The position numbers and the translations under genes were made by a program. From assembly GCF_001439665.1 (NCBI RefSeq), contig NZ_LMAK01000067.1, positions 62,001-126,000 on the forward strand: 64,000 nucleotides of DNA, given 5' to 3'. The stretch is from Formosa algae (GTDB lineage Bacteria; Bacteroidota; Bacteroidia; Flavobacteriales; Flavobacteriaceae). Positions 17,338 to 26,584 of the stretch are shown here, piece by piece (positions within the stretch are counted from its first letter, which is position 1; every line of letters begins with the position of its first letter). Below the pieces are notes generated by a model. It worked only from the letters and a program-made list of their open reading frames with translations, had not been told where the DNA came from and did not search any database.

Positions 17338-18399
17338 TTAGTTTATCGCCTTAACAACAGCTTTTGGCGATTCTTTTCTAGATCCATCAAAACCATCAAT
17401 ACCACTTACAGTTGTATATTTAAGTACATATTTTTTACCTGGATTAATTCGTTGATACGCAGATTGACACATTAGCGTTGCTTCATGAAAACCACATAAG
17501 ATTAATTTTAACTTTCCAGGATACGTATTTACATCTCCAATGGCATAGATTCCAGGAATGTTGGTTTGATAATCTAAGGCATTATTTACTTTAATGGCAT
17601 TCTTCTCAATTTCTAATCCCCAATTTGCTATAGGTCCTAGTTTTGGAGAGAGTCCGAAAAGTGGAATAAAATGATCTGCTTCAACAACAAATTCTTTTTC
17701 GATATGCTGAGATTGTGCAACCACAACACCTTTAACTTTTCCATCGCCAACAATATTAATAACTTCGGCAGGAGTAATTAAGTTAATTTTTCCTTGAGAT
17801 TTTAATTCTTGTACTTTTTCTACAGAATCTAAAGCACCACGAAATTCGTTTCTTCTATGAATTAAGGTTACTTCTGAAGCGACCTCTGCTAAGAAGATAC
17901 TCCAATCTAAGGCTGAGTCTCCACCTCCAGAAATCACAACACGTTTGCCTCTATATTTTTCAGGATCTTTAATAAAATACTCTACACCATGATCTTCAAA
18001 TGAAACAATATTTGGAATGAGTGGTTTTCTTGGTTCAAAACTACCTAAACCACCAGCTATTGCAACTATAGGAGCTTGGTGTTTTGTCCCTTTATTAGTG
18101 GTTACAATAAACGAACCGTCTTCTTGTTTTTCTATAGTTTCTGCACGCTCGCCTAGAGTAAAACCAGGCTCGAATTGTTTAGATTGCTCTAAAAGATTCT
18201 GAGTTAAATCTCCAGCTAAAACTTCTGGAAATCCAGGAATATCGTAAATTGGTTTTTTAGGATACAGCTCAGAACATTGTCCGCCAGCTTGTGGCAAAGC
18301 ATCAATTAGATGACACTTTAGCTTTAATAATCCAGCTTCAAAAACGGTAAATAATCCTGTTGGCCCTGCTCCTATAATTAGAATATCGGTTTTAATCAT
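17338..18399 (-). CDS. TrxR-like ferredoxin--NADP+ reductase
   Basis: This 353-residue FAD/NAD(P)-binding protein has GAGPTG at residues 10-15 for FAD, GGGDSALDW near 160 for NADPH, and YAIGDVNTYPGKLKL near the C-terminus. It has the thioredoxin reductase fold but lacks the CxxC redox pair, which identifies the YumC-type ferredoxin/flavodoxin reductase. The C-terminal extension after GDV is typical of that group. Placement just before a 2Fe-2S ferredoxin supports the role. Confidence 0.9.
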   Translation of the reverse strand: MIKTDILIIGAGPTGLFTVFEAGLLKLKCHLIDALPQAGGQCSELYPKKPIYDIPGFPEVLAGDLTQNLLEQSKQFEPGFTLGERAETIEKQEDGSFIVTTNKGTKHQAPIVAIAGGLGSFEPRKPLIPNIVSFEDHGVEYFIKDPEKYRGKRVVISGGGDSALDWSIFLAEVASEVTLIHRRNEFRGALDSVEKVQELKSQGKINLITPAEVINIVGDGKVKGVVVAQSQHIEKEFVVEADHFIPLFGLSPKLGPIANWGLEIEKNAIKVNNALDYQTNIPGIYAIGDVNTYPGKLKLILCGFHEATLMCQSAYQRINPGKKYVLKYTTVSGIDGFDGSRKESPKAVVKAIN

Positions 18400-18433
18400 C
18401 TATTATAATCTTCTAAAAAGTACAACTACTTTT

Positions 18434-18673
18434 TTATTCTACATTTATCACTTGCTCTATATGTGGTGCATACTTTTTAATCGTCATTTCTACACCCGAT
18501 TTTAGCGTCATTTGGTTTACGCTACAGCCTACACATGCACCTTGAAGTTGCACGCGTACCAATTTATCATCTTCTATAGAAATTAGAGAAATGTTTCCAC
18601 CATCGCTTTCTAAAAACGGACGGATTTCATCTAATGCTTTCTCAACATTTAATTTTGTTTCTTCTGAAGTCAT
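18434..18673 (-). CDS. NifU C-terminal domain Fe-S scaffold
   Basis: This is a 79-residue NifU-like domain with the cluster-binding CVGC at residues 47-50 and the usual ESDGGNISL block. I start it at the ATG at 18673 (MTSEETKLNV), 4 bases after the mrp stop. A longer open frame reaches to 18775, but that part overlaps the 3' end of mrp in another frame and has no similarity to the family. It probably carries or delivers 4Fe-4S clusters together with Mrp. Confidence 0.93.
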   Translation of the reverse strand: MTSEETKLNVEKALDEIRPFLESDGGNISLISIEDDKLVRVQLQGACVGCSVNQMTLKSGVEMTIKKYAPHIEQVINVE

Positions 18674-18677
18674 AAAT

Positions 18678-19814
18678 TTATTTTTTAACTGATGAGCAAC
18701 CAGCCATCGTGGTAATTTTAATTGCTTCTGTTGGCGGTAAATCATCGTTACGCTGAACCACTTCTTGTACGACATTTTGGGTTAAGGTTTCGAATGCTTT
18801 TTCTAAAGCAGTTGCAGTTTGTAATGCTGCTGGACGACCAACGTCTCCTGCTTCACGTATGCTTTGTACTAAAGGTAATTCGCCTAAAAATGGCACTTTT
18901 AAGTCTTCTGCTAAATGTTTAGCACCGGCTTCACCAAAAATGTAATATTTATTTTCTGGTAATTCTTCTGGTGTAAAATACGCCATGTTTTCAATAATTC
19001 CTAACACAGGTACATTAATGCTTTCTTGTTGAAACATCGCTACACCTTTTTTAGCATCTGCCAAAGCTACATTTTGTGGAGTACTTACTACAACAGCTCC
19101 TGTAATAGGCAGCGATTGCATGATACTTAAATGAATATCTCCTGTTCCTGGAGGTAAGTCTAATAACAGAAAATCTAATTCGCCCCAATGTGCATCAAAA
19201 ATCATTTGATTTAATGCCTTTGCAGCCATAGGTCCTCTCCAAACCACAGCTTGGTCAGGTTTAGTAAAGAATCCGATAGATAAAATTTTAACTCCGTAGT
19301 TTTCTACAGGTTTCATTTTAGCTTTTCCATCAATTGTAACAGACAACGGACGTTCAGCTTCAACATCGAACATAATTGGCATTGATGGTCCGTAAATATC
19401 GGCATCTAAAACACCAACTTTAAATCCCATTTTAGCCAAAGTTACAGCCAGGTTTGCGGTTACTGTAGATTTTCCTACACCACCTTTACCTGAGGCTACT
19501 GCAACTATATTTTTTATTCCAGGAATTTGCTTCCCTTTAATTTCATTTTTAGGTTGTGCTGCCGGAGCCTCAACTTTTAAGTTCACTTTAATTTTAGCTT
19601 TCGCATAAACTAAATCGTGAATGGTCTTTAAAATGTCAACTTCGGTTCTTTTTTTTGCTTGTAAGCTTGGGTTTGCAATGGTAATATCTACAACAACTTC
19701 GTCACCAAAAACTATTACATTTTTAACAGCACCACTTTCCACCATGTTCTGTCCTTCTCCAGGAACAGTAATGGTTTGTAATGCTTTTAAAACATCTTCT
19801 TTTTGTATCTTCAT
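18678..19814 (-). CDS. Mrp/ApbC family Fe-S cluster carrier ATPase
   Basis: The 378-residue protein has an N-terminal MIP18/DUF59 domain (about residues 1-85) and a P-loop NTPase with the deviant Walker A ASGKGGVGKST at residues 107-117, followed by VLDADIYGPSMP and LLLDLPPGTGD. It is an Fe-S cluster loading/transfer ATPase of the cytoplasm. A TATATTTG -7 element 112 bases upstream is its likely promoter. It heads the operon with NifU, ferredoxin reductase and ferredoxin. Confidence 0.94.
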   Translation of the reverse strand: MKIQKEDVLKALQTITVPGEGQNMVESGAVKNVIVFGDEVVVDITIANPSLQAKKRTEVDILKTIHDLVYAKAKIKVNLKVEAPAAQPKNEIKGKQIPGIKNIVAVASGKGGVGKSTVTANLAVTLAKMGFKVGVLDADIYGPSMPIMFDVEAERPLSVTIDGKAKMKPVENYGVKILSIGFFTKPDQAVVWRGPMAAKALNQMIFDAHWGELDFLLLDLPPGTGDIHLSIMQSLPITGAVVVSTPQNVALADAKKGVAMFQQESINVPVLGIIENMAYFTPEELPENKYYIFGEAGAKHLAEDLKVPFLGELPLVQSIREAGDVGRPAALQTATALEKAFETLTQNVVQEVVQRNDDLPPTEAIKITTMAGCSSVKK

Positions 19815-19925
19815 TTTTAATTTATTCTTTGTGAAATTATAAAGCTAGAGACGCTTTTAGTAGAGCTAATACTGAAGGTCTTACACTATTTTCAGAAATT
19901 ATTTATTTAGATTAATTCTAAGACA

Positions 19926-19933
19926 CAAATATA
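19926..19933 (-). promoter_or_regulatory. -7 element of the mrp operon
   Basis: TATATTTG on the minus strand matches TAnnTTTG and gives a leader of about 105 bases before mrp. No -33 TTG at the right distance was found. Confidence 0.5.
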
Positions 19934-20023
19934 CTGTGAATTGTTTAATAATTGAAACACTTATTCGGCAAAGATTTGTTAATTACTCGTCTCATACTCT
20001 GCTTAATCTAAAAATATTATTGT

Positions 20024-22573
20024 TTAATTTTTAATCATCTCCTGATAACGACTTAAGTTATCTGTAGCTTGTAAAATTTTAGCTTTTAACTGCTTATTTA
20101 AATTAGGATTGGCGTTTAAATAAGTATCTAGGATAGTTTTTGCCTCTTCAGATTGATATTGACCTATAGTAGAATCTAACCATTTTAATGGAAAAAATAA
20201 ATCGCTAGTATTTTTTACCTCTTCCAGAACGTCTAAACTTAATGGCAGATATGAAATTGCTTCTTTTTGATGTAACGGATGATGAATATAATAATTAGCC
20301 GTTCTTACCCAGTCTGTATTTTTCCTATGTGCGACATCTTTAAACGATTCAAATAACGCTTTTCTGTCTTCATCATTTAAAGACAAAGCTGGGCGTAAAA
20401 ATTGGAATCGATCTTTAGCATCTTGACTGCTAATTTGGGTCTCGGCAGTATTTAAAATCTCATCGTGTTTCGGATGTGCATACAGCGCTAATTTCATGGC
20501 TAAATTTGTATAATCTTTTTCATTTAATTTTAAACTATCAATAGTAACGTCTGTATTCCAAACGGCATACAATTGGTTTAAACTTTCACCTTGATATGCT
20601 AAATTAGAAAAAGCTATATATACGCTTTTTTTAACCGCTGTAGTTAAATTAGTATTTAATCGTGCCCAAAGCGCTTTAGAAAATTTTGGCTGAAGTTTTA
20701 TACGTTCATCTTCACTTAAAAAATTCCAGTACAGGCTTCCAAAACTCGAACTTATTGTACTAATTATTAATTCGTTAGTTTCGTATTGTAAGCCTTTAAA
20801 GAAAGCATTTAAAGCTGTTGGTACGGGAATGTTGCCAGACAAGGCGTTTTCGTAAGTATTTATATAATTTGAAGCCCTTACAATATCATCTTTTATTTTA
20901 AAACTACTTAAAGCGGTATGAGGATCTATAGGAAAAACACCATAACCTGCACCATTACTATTATATACAATTGCTTTTGGTTTTGGCATGCCTTGCAAAG
21001 AAGTCATGTCTTGAGACGCACCATTTATATGAAGTGTTCGTTTTGCAATAGAATCTGGATATATTAAAGCAACTTCTAACTGTTGAGGCCAAAGATTAAC
21101 ACTCCCATCTTCTGCTTTTTGATGTAATATAAGAGATTTAATAAGTCCTTTTTCGTATACCGCTTCGTTTGTAAACACAGGACGTCCAGATTGGTTTACC
21201 CATACATCGCTCCAGGCTTTTATATCTGCATCAGAATTTACATCGAAAATATTAACTAAATCATTCCAACTGGCATTGCCATTCGCATAGGTTATGATGT
21301 ATTCCTGAAGTCCGAGCTGAAATTGTGCTTTACCTACAAGCATCTCTAACTGGTTCATCATAATGGGAGCTTTATTATAAATAATACCACCATACAGACT
21401 TCCTGCATTGTTTAAATTATCTAAAGGCTGACGAATAGCATTTGTTCCTTGCGTACGATCTACGGCATATGCTCTAGGCGCTTTGGTAACTAATGTTAGG
21501 AGATCGAAATTTACTTCAGGAAAATTTGGATTTACAACCTTGGCAGCCATAAAATTAGCAAAAACTTCTTTTAACCATACATCGTCAAACCAATCCATGG
21601 TCACTAAATTCCCAAACCACATATGAGAGACTTCGTGCGCGATTAAATTGGCACGATTCCAATGTGTTAGTTTAGGCATATAATCTTCAAAAAACAAAGA
21701 CGACTCTTTATACTGGATTGCTCCAACATGTTCCATACCGCCAAACGGAAAAAATGGAATGGCTACAAAATCTAGTTTTCGGAACGGAAACTCATACTCA
21801 GTATAATCTTCTAAAAAAGTTAAAGCATTTTGATGCAAATCGAAAATAGGATCTAAACTCTCTGCTATCTTAAGACTGTCTTGCTCACGGAATAAAAAAT
21901 GCTGATCATCTCTTTTAATTTTATCAAACTTACCCGCGACAAACGAAAACAAATAAGTACTCATTAAGTTTGAAGGCTCAAACACATAAGTGGTGTTTTC
22001 TGCAGTTTTAGTGGTATATTCAGGGTATGTAGAACTTAATACACTCCAAACATGTGGCACATGAAGTTCTAATTTAAAGGTTGCTTTTAAATTAGGCTGA
22101 TCGAAGCATGGAAACAAAGCTCTGGCATGATCTGGCACAGATAAAGTATACAGATATTCATCGTTTCTATTTAAATATTGATCGCCTGCTTGAAACTGGA
22201 TTTTAAATTCGTTTTCTCCCTTTTCTAAATACCGCTTTGGAATAATAATATGTTCATTTTCGTAAGTAGTTTCAATGAGACCTGAAACCATAAACACTTT
22301 TGGAATGACTGAATTGTTAGGGTTAAAATCTAATACTAAAGGAGCATCGACATCTTTAAGTGTAAATTGTAATTCCAAGTTAGCATCTATAGGTTCTGTT
22401 TTATCTTCTGATAAATTAAAACTTAAATGATATTTAATATTAGACAAATTAGACTTTCTATGCTGCGCTAAAGCCAAAGAGACTCCTGGTTCTTTATTAG
22501 AATACTCTTTGGTTTCTTTCTTACAAGACCATAAACAACACAATATTAGAAGAAGAACAATATTAATTTTCAT
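20024..22573 (-). CDS. M1 family metallo-aminopeptidase, lipoprotein
   Basis: This 849-residue gluzincin aminopeptidase has the zinc motif HEVSHMWFGN (near residue 311) with the downstream Glu in WLKEVFANF. The exopeptidase motif reads GGMEH in place of the usual GAMEN. The N-terminus is a lipoprotein signal ending LWSC (Cys about residue 17), so the enzyme is probably anchored in the periplasm or at the cell surface and trims peptides. The C-terminal half is helical and ERAP1-like. It has no obvious operon partner; the next gene on the same strand starts 59 bases upstream of it. Confidence 0.93.
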   Translation of the reverse strand: MKINIVLLLILCCLWSCKKETKEYSNKEPGVSLALAQHRKSNLSNIKYHLSFNLSEDKTEPIDANLELQFTLKDVDAPLVLDFNPNNSVIPKVFMVSGLIETTYENEHIIIPKRYLEKGENEFKIQFQAGDQYLNRNDEYLYTLSVPDHARALFPCFDQPNLKATFKLELHVPHVWSVLSSTYPEYTTKTAENTTYVFEPSNLMSTYLFSFVAGKFDKIKRDDQHFLFREQDSLKIAESLDPIFDLHQNALTFLEDYTEYEFPFRKLDFVAIPFFPFGGMEHVGAIQYKESSLFFEDYMPKLTHWNRANLIAHEVSHMWFGNLVTMDWFDDVWLKEVFANFMAAKVVNPNFPEVNFDLLTLVTKAPRAYAVDRTQGTNAIRQPLDNLNNAGSLYGGIIYNKAPIMMNQLEMLVGKAQFQLGLQEYIITYANGNASWNDLVNIFDVNSDADIKAWSDVWVNQSGRPVFTNEAVYEKGLIKSLILHQKAEDGSVNLWPQQLEVALIYPDSIAKRTLHINGASQDMTSLQGMPKPKAIVYNSNGAGYGVFPIDPHTALSSFKIKDDIVRASNYINTYENALSGNIPVPTALNAFFKGLQYETNELIISTISSSFGSLYWNFLSEDERIKLQPKFSKALWARLNTNLTTAVKKSVYIAFSNLAYQGESLNQLYAVWNTDVTIDSLKLNEKDYTNLAMKLALYAHPKHDEILNTAETQISSQDAKDRFQFLRPALSLNDEDRKALFESFKDVAHRKNTDWVRTANYYIHHPLHQKEAISYLPLSLDVLEEVKNTSDLFFPLKWLDSTIGQYQSEEAKTILDTYLNANPNLNKQLKAKILQATDNLSRYQEMIKN

Positions 22574-22632
22574 AAATAGAGAGGTATTGGCCTTACAAGA
22601 TAATAAAAACCACTATAATCTATCTGCTTTTT

Positions 22633-22980
22633 TTATGCATCTAATTCACCTAAAGCCTGAGTTGGGTCCCAATAATAAGTATCTAAATTCTGAACCTGAT
22701 TGTTTTTCACTTCAACGCCTTCACTTTCTAGGAGTTGTTCCATCAGGTTTGTTCCATCAAAATGAAATTTCCCCGTAAGCAAACCATTTCTGTTTACTAC
22801 GCGGTGCGCAGGAACATCGTCCATATTATGAGATGCATTCATAGCATAGCCTACAATTCGAGCACTTTTTGCAGCTCCTAAATATCTCGCTATAGCACCG
22901 TAATTAGTGACTTTGCCATACGGAATCTGCTTCACAACTTCGTAAACACGATCGAAAAAACGGAGTGTTTCTGGCTTCAT
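22633..22980 (-). CDS. Alkyltransferase-like (ATL) protein, MGMT family
   Basis: This 115-residue protein has the DNA-binding fold of O6-alkylguanine transferases (IPYGKVTNYGAIARYLG, recognition helix, ARIVGYAM). The active-site motif PCHRV is replaced by PAHRV: Ala at residue 58 takes the place of the alkyl-accepting Cys. It therefore cannot repair by alkyl transfer and should instead flag O6-alkylguanine for nucleotide excision repair, as known ATL proteins do. Its ATG overlaps the stop of the LysE gene (TAATG), so the two are co-translated. Confidence 0.9.
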   Translation of the reverse strand: MKPETLRFFDRVYEVVKQIPYGKVTNYGAIARYLGAAKSARIVGYAMNASHNMDDVPAHRVVNRNGLLTGKFHFDGTNLMEQLLESEGVEVKNNQVQNLDTYYWDPTQALGELDA

Positions 22981-23615
22981 TAAAAATCTTTTATCACATG
23001 AATTAAGGTCACAAGAGCAACAATTGCTGTAATTCCACCTATAAATCGATTCATGTTTTTTTGCGACTTAAACGAGGTGCTTTCTATTTTATCAAAGAAA
23101 ACCATATACATATAAAGCATAACAAAAGATCCCATAGCCGATCCAAAAACATAGGCAAAAATATCTGTGTGTTCAAATGTTAACCAACCAAAAGAGGCTA
23201 AAGTCACACTCATATAAGCCTGAAAAGGTATAGGAAACATGTTTAATGCAGACATTAGCATGCCTTGAAAAAAACGACTTTTTTTACTTCTAACTTCGGG
23301 AATTTTTTCGTCACTAACATCGCCATCTCCTTTTGCTATAAAAAAGAAATATAACGATATTAATATAAAAATAACTAATGCAACACGTTGTAAAACATTA
23401 ACTACATCTGGGTGTTTAGTTAAATATCTGGCAAAAATTACTGCAATTAAGGTTTGTATTAAAACAATAATACAAGCACCTATAGAAAACATAATACCGC
23501 GAGTAAACCCTTCTTTTAGACTAATTTTTGCCGCAGTCATGTTTAAAAGCCCTGGCGGAATAACTCCAACCAAAGACACTATAAACCCTAGAAAAAAGAT
23601 GAGCGTAATATTCAA
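22980..23615 (-). CDS. LysE/RhtB family exporter
   Basis: This 211-residue membrane protein has about six predicted hydrophobic segments and the LysE hallmark GVIPPGLLNMTAAKISLKEGFTRG at its N-terminus. The family exports amino acids or related small molecules; the substrate is unknown. It lies 3 bases after trmB and overlaps the ATL gene by one base, forming a trmB-lysE-atl operon. Confidence 0.88.
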   Translation of the reverse strand: MNITLIFFLGFIVSLVGVIPPGLLNMTAAKISLKEGFTRGIMFSIGACIIVLIQTLIAVIFARYLTKHPDVVNVLQRVALVIFILISLYFFFIAKGDGDVSDEKIPEVRSKKSRFFQGMLMSALNMFPIPFQAYMSVTLASFGWLTFEHTDIFAYVFGSAMGSFVMLYMYMVFFDKIESTSFKSQKNMNRFIGGITAIVALVTLIHVIKDF

Positions 23616-23618
23616 ACC

Positions 23619-24293
23619 CTATTTTATTTTAAATCTAATATAGGTAATCGCTTTACCTTTCACTAAATATTGAGATTCGTAGAATGTTTGTATTTCGGTA
23701 ACCTCTTCTGGACTTCCTTCTTGCTTGTAAACATCGTGATTTGCGTACAATACCTCATGTCCTTCACCATGTAACAACCCTAAAGTGTAGCCATGCATAA
23801 ATTCGCTATCGGTTTTTAAATTCATTATCCCATCTGGTTTTAAAATACTTTTGTATTTCTGTAAAAAATGGGTATTTGTCATTCTATGTTTTGTACGCTT
23901 ATATTTTATTTGAGGATCTGGGAAAGTAATCCAAATTTCATCAACTTCAGCTTCTGCAAACGCATGCTGTATAAGTTCTATTTGAGTTCTTAAAAAAGCA
24001 ACATTAGGTATCCCATCTTCTACAGCTGTCTTTGCACCTCTCCAAAATCTAGCACCTTTAATGTCTATACCTATAAAATTTTTATTTGGAAATTTTTGAG
24101 CTAAACCAACAGAGTATTCTCCTTTACCACAACCCAATTCTAAAACCAAAGGATTATTGTTTTTAAATACTTTTTCGTTCCAATGTCCTTTTAATTCGAA
24201 TGCATCTTCTACTAATTCTTCACGAGTTGGTTGAAACACATTATCAAAAGTTTCATTTTCTCTAAATCGTTTAAGCTTATTTTTACTTCCCAC
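23619..24293 (-). CDS. trmB: tRNA (guanine(46)-N7)-methyltransferase TrmB
   Basis: This SAM-dependent methyltransferase makes m7G46 in tRNAs. Motifs: LELGCGKGEYSVGLA (SAM), FIGIDIKGARFWRGAKTA, and the family signature WITFPDPQIKYKRTKHR. I choose the GTG at 24293, which gives the usual start (V/M)GSKNKLKRFRENETFDNVF and 224 residues. An ATG at 24344 would add 17 residues, but the -7 promoter element TATTTTTG lies inside that extension. It is the first gene of the trmB-lysE-atl operon. Confidence 0.93.
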   Translation of the reverse strand: MGSKNKLKRFRENETFDNVFQPTREELVEDAFELKGHWNEKVFKNNNPLVLELGCGKGEYSVGLAQKFPNKNFIGIDIKGARFWRGAKTAVEDGIPNVAFLRTQIELIQHAFAEAEVDEIWITFPDPQIKYKRTKHRMTNTHFLQKYKSILKPDGIMNLKTDSEFMHGYTLGLLHGEGHEVLYANHDVYKQEGSPEEVTEIQTFYESQYLVKGKAITYIRFKIK

Positions 24294-24322
24294 TTTATAA
24301 AATTTTACTTGTAAAATAGGTG

Positions 24323-24354
24323 CAAAAATACGGCAGACAGTCATTAATTTACAA
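24323..24354 (-). promoter_or_regulatory. Promoter of trmB
   Basis: On the minus strand TTG - 21 bases - TATTTTTG matches the -33/-7 consensus. The -7 element ends 29 bases before the GTG start and rules out the upstream ATG at 24344. Confidence 0.72.
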
Positions 24355-24511
24355 TTTTTTTGCCTTTAGTTTTCAAATTTAATAATTAATAAAGATTTTT
24401 ATAAGAATTTGGTCATATTGAATTGATTCTTTTTTAAGATATTTAAACATCCTTTGAAAACCATTTTAGGCAGATTTTGAAATACTCAAAAGAGTTCAGC
24501 TCTACTTTTTT

Positions 24512-25558
24512 ATGAAAAAACGAATACTTATTGCGCCTTTAAATTGGGGCTTAGGTCATGCTACACGCTGCATCCCGATTATAAATCAATTAATTACACA
24601 CAATTACACACCCATTATTGCTAGTGATGGTATTGCATTGGCGCTTTTAAAAAAAGAATTCCCTGAGGTAGAAACTGTAGAACTCCCTGCTTACGATGTT
24701 ACTTACGCTAAAAAAGGACATTTTTTTAAACTGAAGCTTTTAAAAGATTCTCCAAAATTACTAAAAGCCATTAAAGCAGAGAAAAAAGCTACAAAAGCAA
24801 TCATTGAAACTCATAATATAGATGGTATAATTTCTGATAACCGACTTGGTGTACATAGCAAAAAAATTCCATCGGTGTTTATCACACATCAGCTTCAAGT
24901 TTTAAGCGGAAACACCACGTGGCTGAGTACAAAAATGCATCAGCGCATTATTGAAAAATTTAATGAATGTTGGGTACCAGATCATGAAAACGAACCTAGT
25001 TTAAGCGGAAAACTTGGTCATTTAAAAGGTATTGAAATTCCTATAAAATATTTAGGACCTTTAAGCCGGTTTGAAAGACAAAACACAAATGCCATTTACG
25101 ACATCTTAATCTTACTTTCCGGTCCAGAACCTCAACGCACACTCTTGGAAGATAAACTTACTGAAGCATTTAAAACAGATTCTAGACGTATTTTATGTGT
25201 ACGTGGCGTAATTGAAAAAGAGCAAACCACAATTACAGAAGGTAACGTAACCATTACCAATTTTATGACAGGAAAAACATTGGAAACGGCCCTAAATGCT
25301 AGTAAAATAGTATTATCAAGATCGGGCTACACCACTGTTATGGATTTATCTGTATTGGGTAAAAAAGCTTATTTTATCCCTACACCTGGCCAATTTGAAC
25401 AAGAGTATTTAGCCGAACGTTTAGACGAATTAAAACTGGTACCCTATTGTAAACAAGATGATTTTACTGTAGACAAATTAGAACATATACATGATTACAA
25501 CGGATTGAACGGACAAAATACAACTGCCAATTTTAAAGATTTATTTAACCTTTTCTAG
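24512..25558 (+). CDS. Glycosyltransferase, GT28/MurG-like fold
   Basis: The 348-residue protein begins MKKRILIAPLNWGLGHATRC, the nucleotide-sugar glycosyltransferase B-fold start with a GLGHATR loop. It has a C-terminal UDP-sugar-binding region (LSRSGYTTVMDLSVLGKKAYFIPTPGQFEQEYLAERL) like that of MurG and MGDG synthases. It lacks membrane segments. The acceptor is unknown; a cell-surface polysaccharide or lipid is likely. Its last 18 bases overlap the 3' end of the convergent histidine kinase gene. Confidence 0.82.
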   Translation: MKKRILIAPLNWGLGHATRCIPIINQLITHNYTPIIASDGIALALLKKEFPEVETVELPAYDVTYAKKGHFFKLKLLKDSPKLLKAIKAEKKATKAIIETHNIDGIISDNRLGVHSKKIPSVFITHQLQVLSGNTTWLSTKMHQRIIEKFNECWVPDHENEPSLSGKLGHLKGIEIPIKYLGPLSRFERQNTNAIYDILILLSGPEPQRTLLEDKLTEAFKTDSRRILCVRGVIEKEQTTITEGNVTITNFMTGKTLETALNASKIVLSRSGYTTVMDLSVLGKKAYFIPTPGQFEQEYLAERLDELKLVPYCKQDDFTVDKLEHIHDYNGLNGQNTTANFKDLFNLF

Positions 25559-26584
25559 CGTAAAAGAAAATTCACTCCCTACACCAAAGTCACTCTCTAT
25601 GTATATTTTTTCGTCGTGAGCTTCAATAATATGTTTTACAATAGCCAAACCTAAACCAGAACCACCTTCTTTTCTAGATCCGCTTTTATCTACACGATAA
25701 AAACGTTCAAATAAACGCGGAATATGGTTTTGTTGAATCCCCTCACCATTATCTGTAACACGAACGATGACTTTATTTTTAATTAAATTTTCAATGCTCA
25801 CTTCTGTAGTTCCTTTATCATGACCATATTTAATTGAGTTTACAATTAAATTAGTAAGTACTTGCTGTATACGTTCCTTATCGGCATTAACTAAAATAGG
25901 TTCAGTATAAGTTCTATCGAACGTGAGGGTAATACGTTTTTTTGCAGCTTTCATTTCAAACATATCAAACACATTCGAAACCAGATCTACAATATCAAAC
26001 GGTTCAATTTCCAGCCTTAAATCACCAACTTCTAATTTGGTAATCATATCTAGATCGTTTACAATATAAATTAAACGCTCCACCCCTTTACTGGCGCGAT
26101 CTAAATATTTTTCTCTAATATTTTTATCGTTTCCTGCGCCATCTAATAATGTTAAAATATAACCCTGAACTGTAAAAAGAGGTGTTTTTAATTCGTGAGA
26201 AATATTTCCCAGAAATTCCTTTCTGTATTCCTCACGAACTTGTAACATTTCGATTTCTATTTTTTTGTCTTTAGCATACTTATCAATCTCTTGAGTAAGT
26301 GTAGCCATATCTGTAGTAATTCGTTTTTTACGAAGCGTTGTAGATTCTAACAATGTTAAATCGTCGTAAATTTTCTTTACCCGTTTATAGATAAAAAGTT
26401 CTACGCGATATTGAATGATAGTAAAACAGCCTATAAAAAACAGTCCAACTAAAAGTAGGACATGAAAAATATTAAAAGTAGAAAATACAGATAGATAAAT
26501 ACTAAATAAAAATCCTAATAATAAGGATGAATAGCCTGCCGTTTTAATGGCAAACTTGTATGTTTTTTTGGTTTTTTTTGGCAT
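25541..26584 (-). CDS. Sensor histidine kinase, PhoR-like
   Basis: This 347-residue kinase has two N-terminal membrane helices (about residues 17-37 and 41-57), a short linker with coiled coil, the H-box GNISHELKTPL with phospho-accepting His130, N-box LTNLIVNSIKYG, and G-boxes DNGEGI and GGSGLGLAIV. There is almost no periplasmic domain. It overlaps the response regulator by one base (TAATG), so the two form a two-component system. The PhoR label is by similarity to kinases paired with this regulator type; no phosphate genes are nearby. Confidence 0.9.
   Translation of the reverse strand: MPKKTKKTYKFAIKTAGYSSLLLGFLFSIYLSVFSTFNIFHVLLLVGLFFIGCFTIIQYRVELFIYKRVKKIYDDLTLLESTTLRKKRITTDMATLTQEIDKYAKDKKIEIEMLQVREEYRKEFLGNISHELKTPLFTVQGYILTLLDGAGNDKNIREKYLDRASKGVERLIYIVNDLDMITKLEVGDLRLEIEPFDIVDLVSNVFDMFEMKAAKKRITLTFDRTYTEPILVNADKERIQQVLTNLIVNSIKYGHDKGTTEVSIENLIKNKVIVRVTDNGEGIQQNHIPRLFERFYRVDKSGSRKEGGSGLGLAIVKHIIEAHDEKIYIESDFGVGSEFSFTLEKVK

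Noticed and set aside
18674-18775. N-terminal extension of the NifU-domain frame
   Set aside because: It overlaps the 3' end of mrp in another frame, shows no similarity to the family, and the ATG at 18673 gives a normal NifU C-domain.
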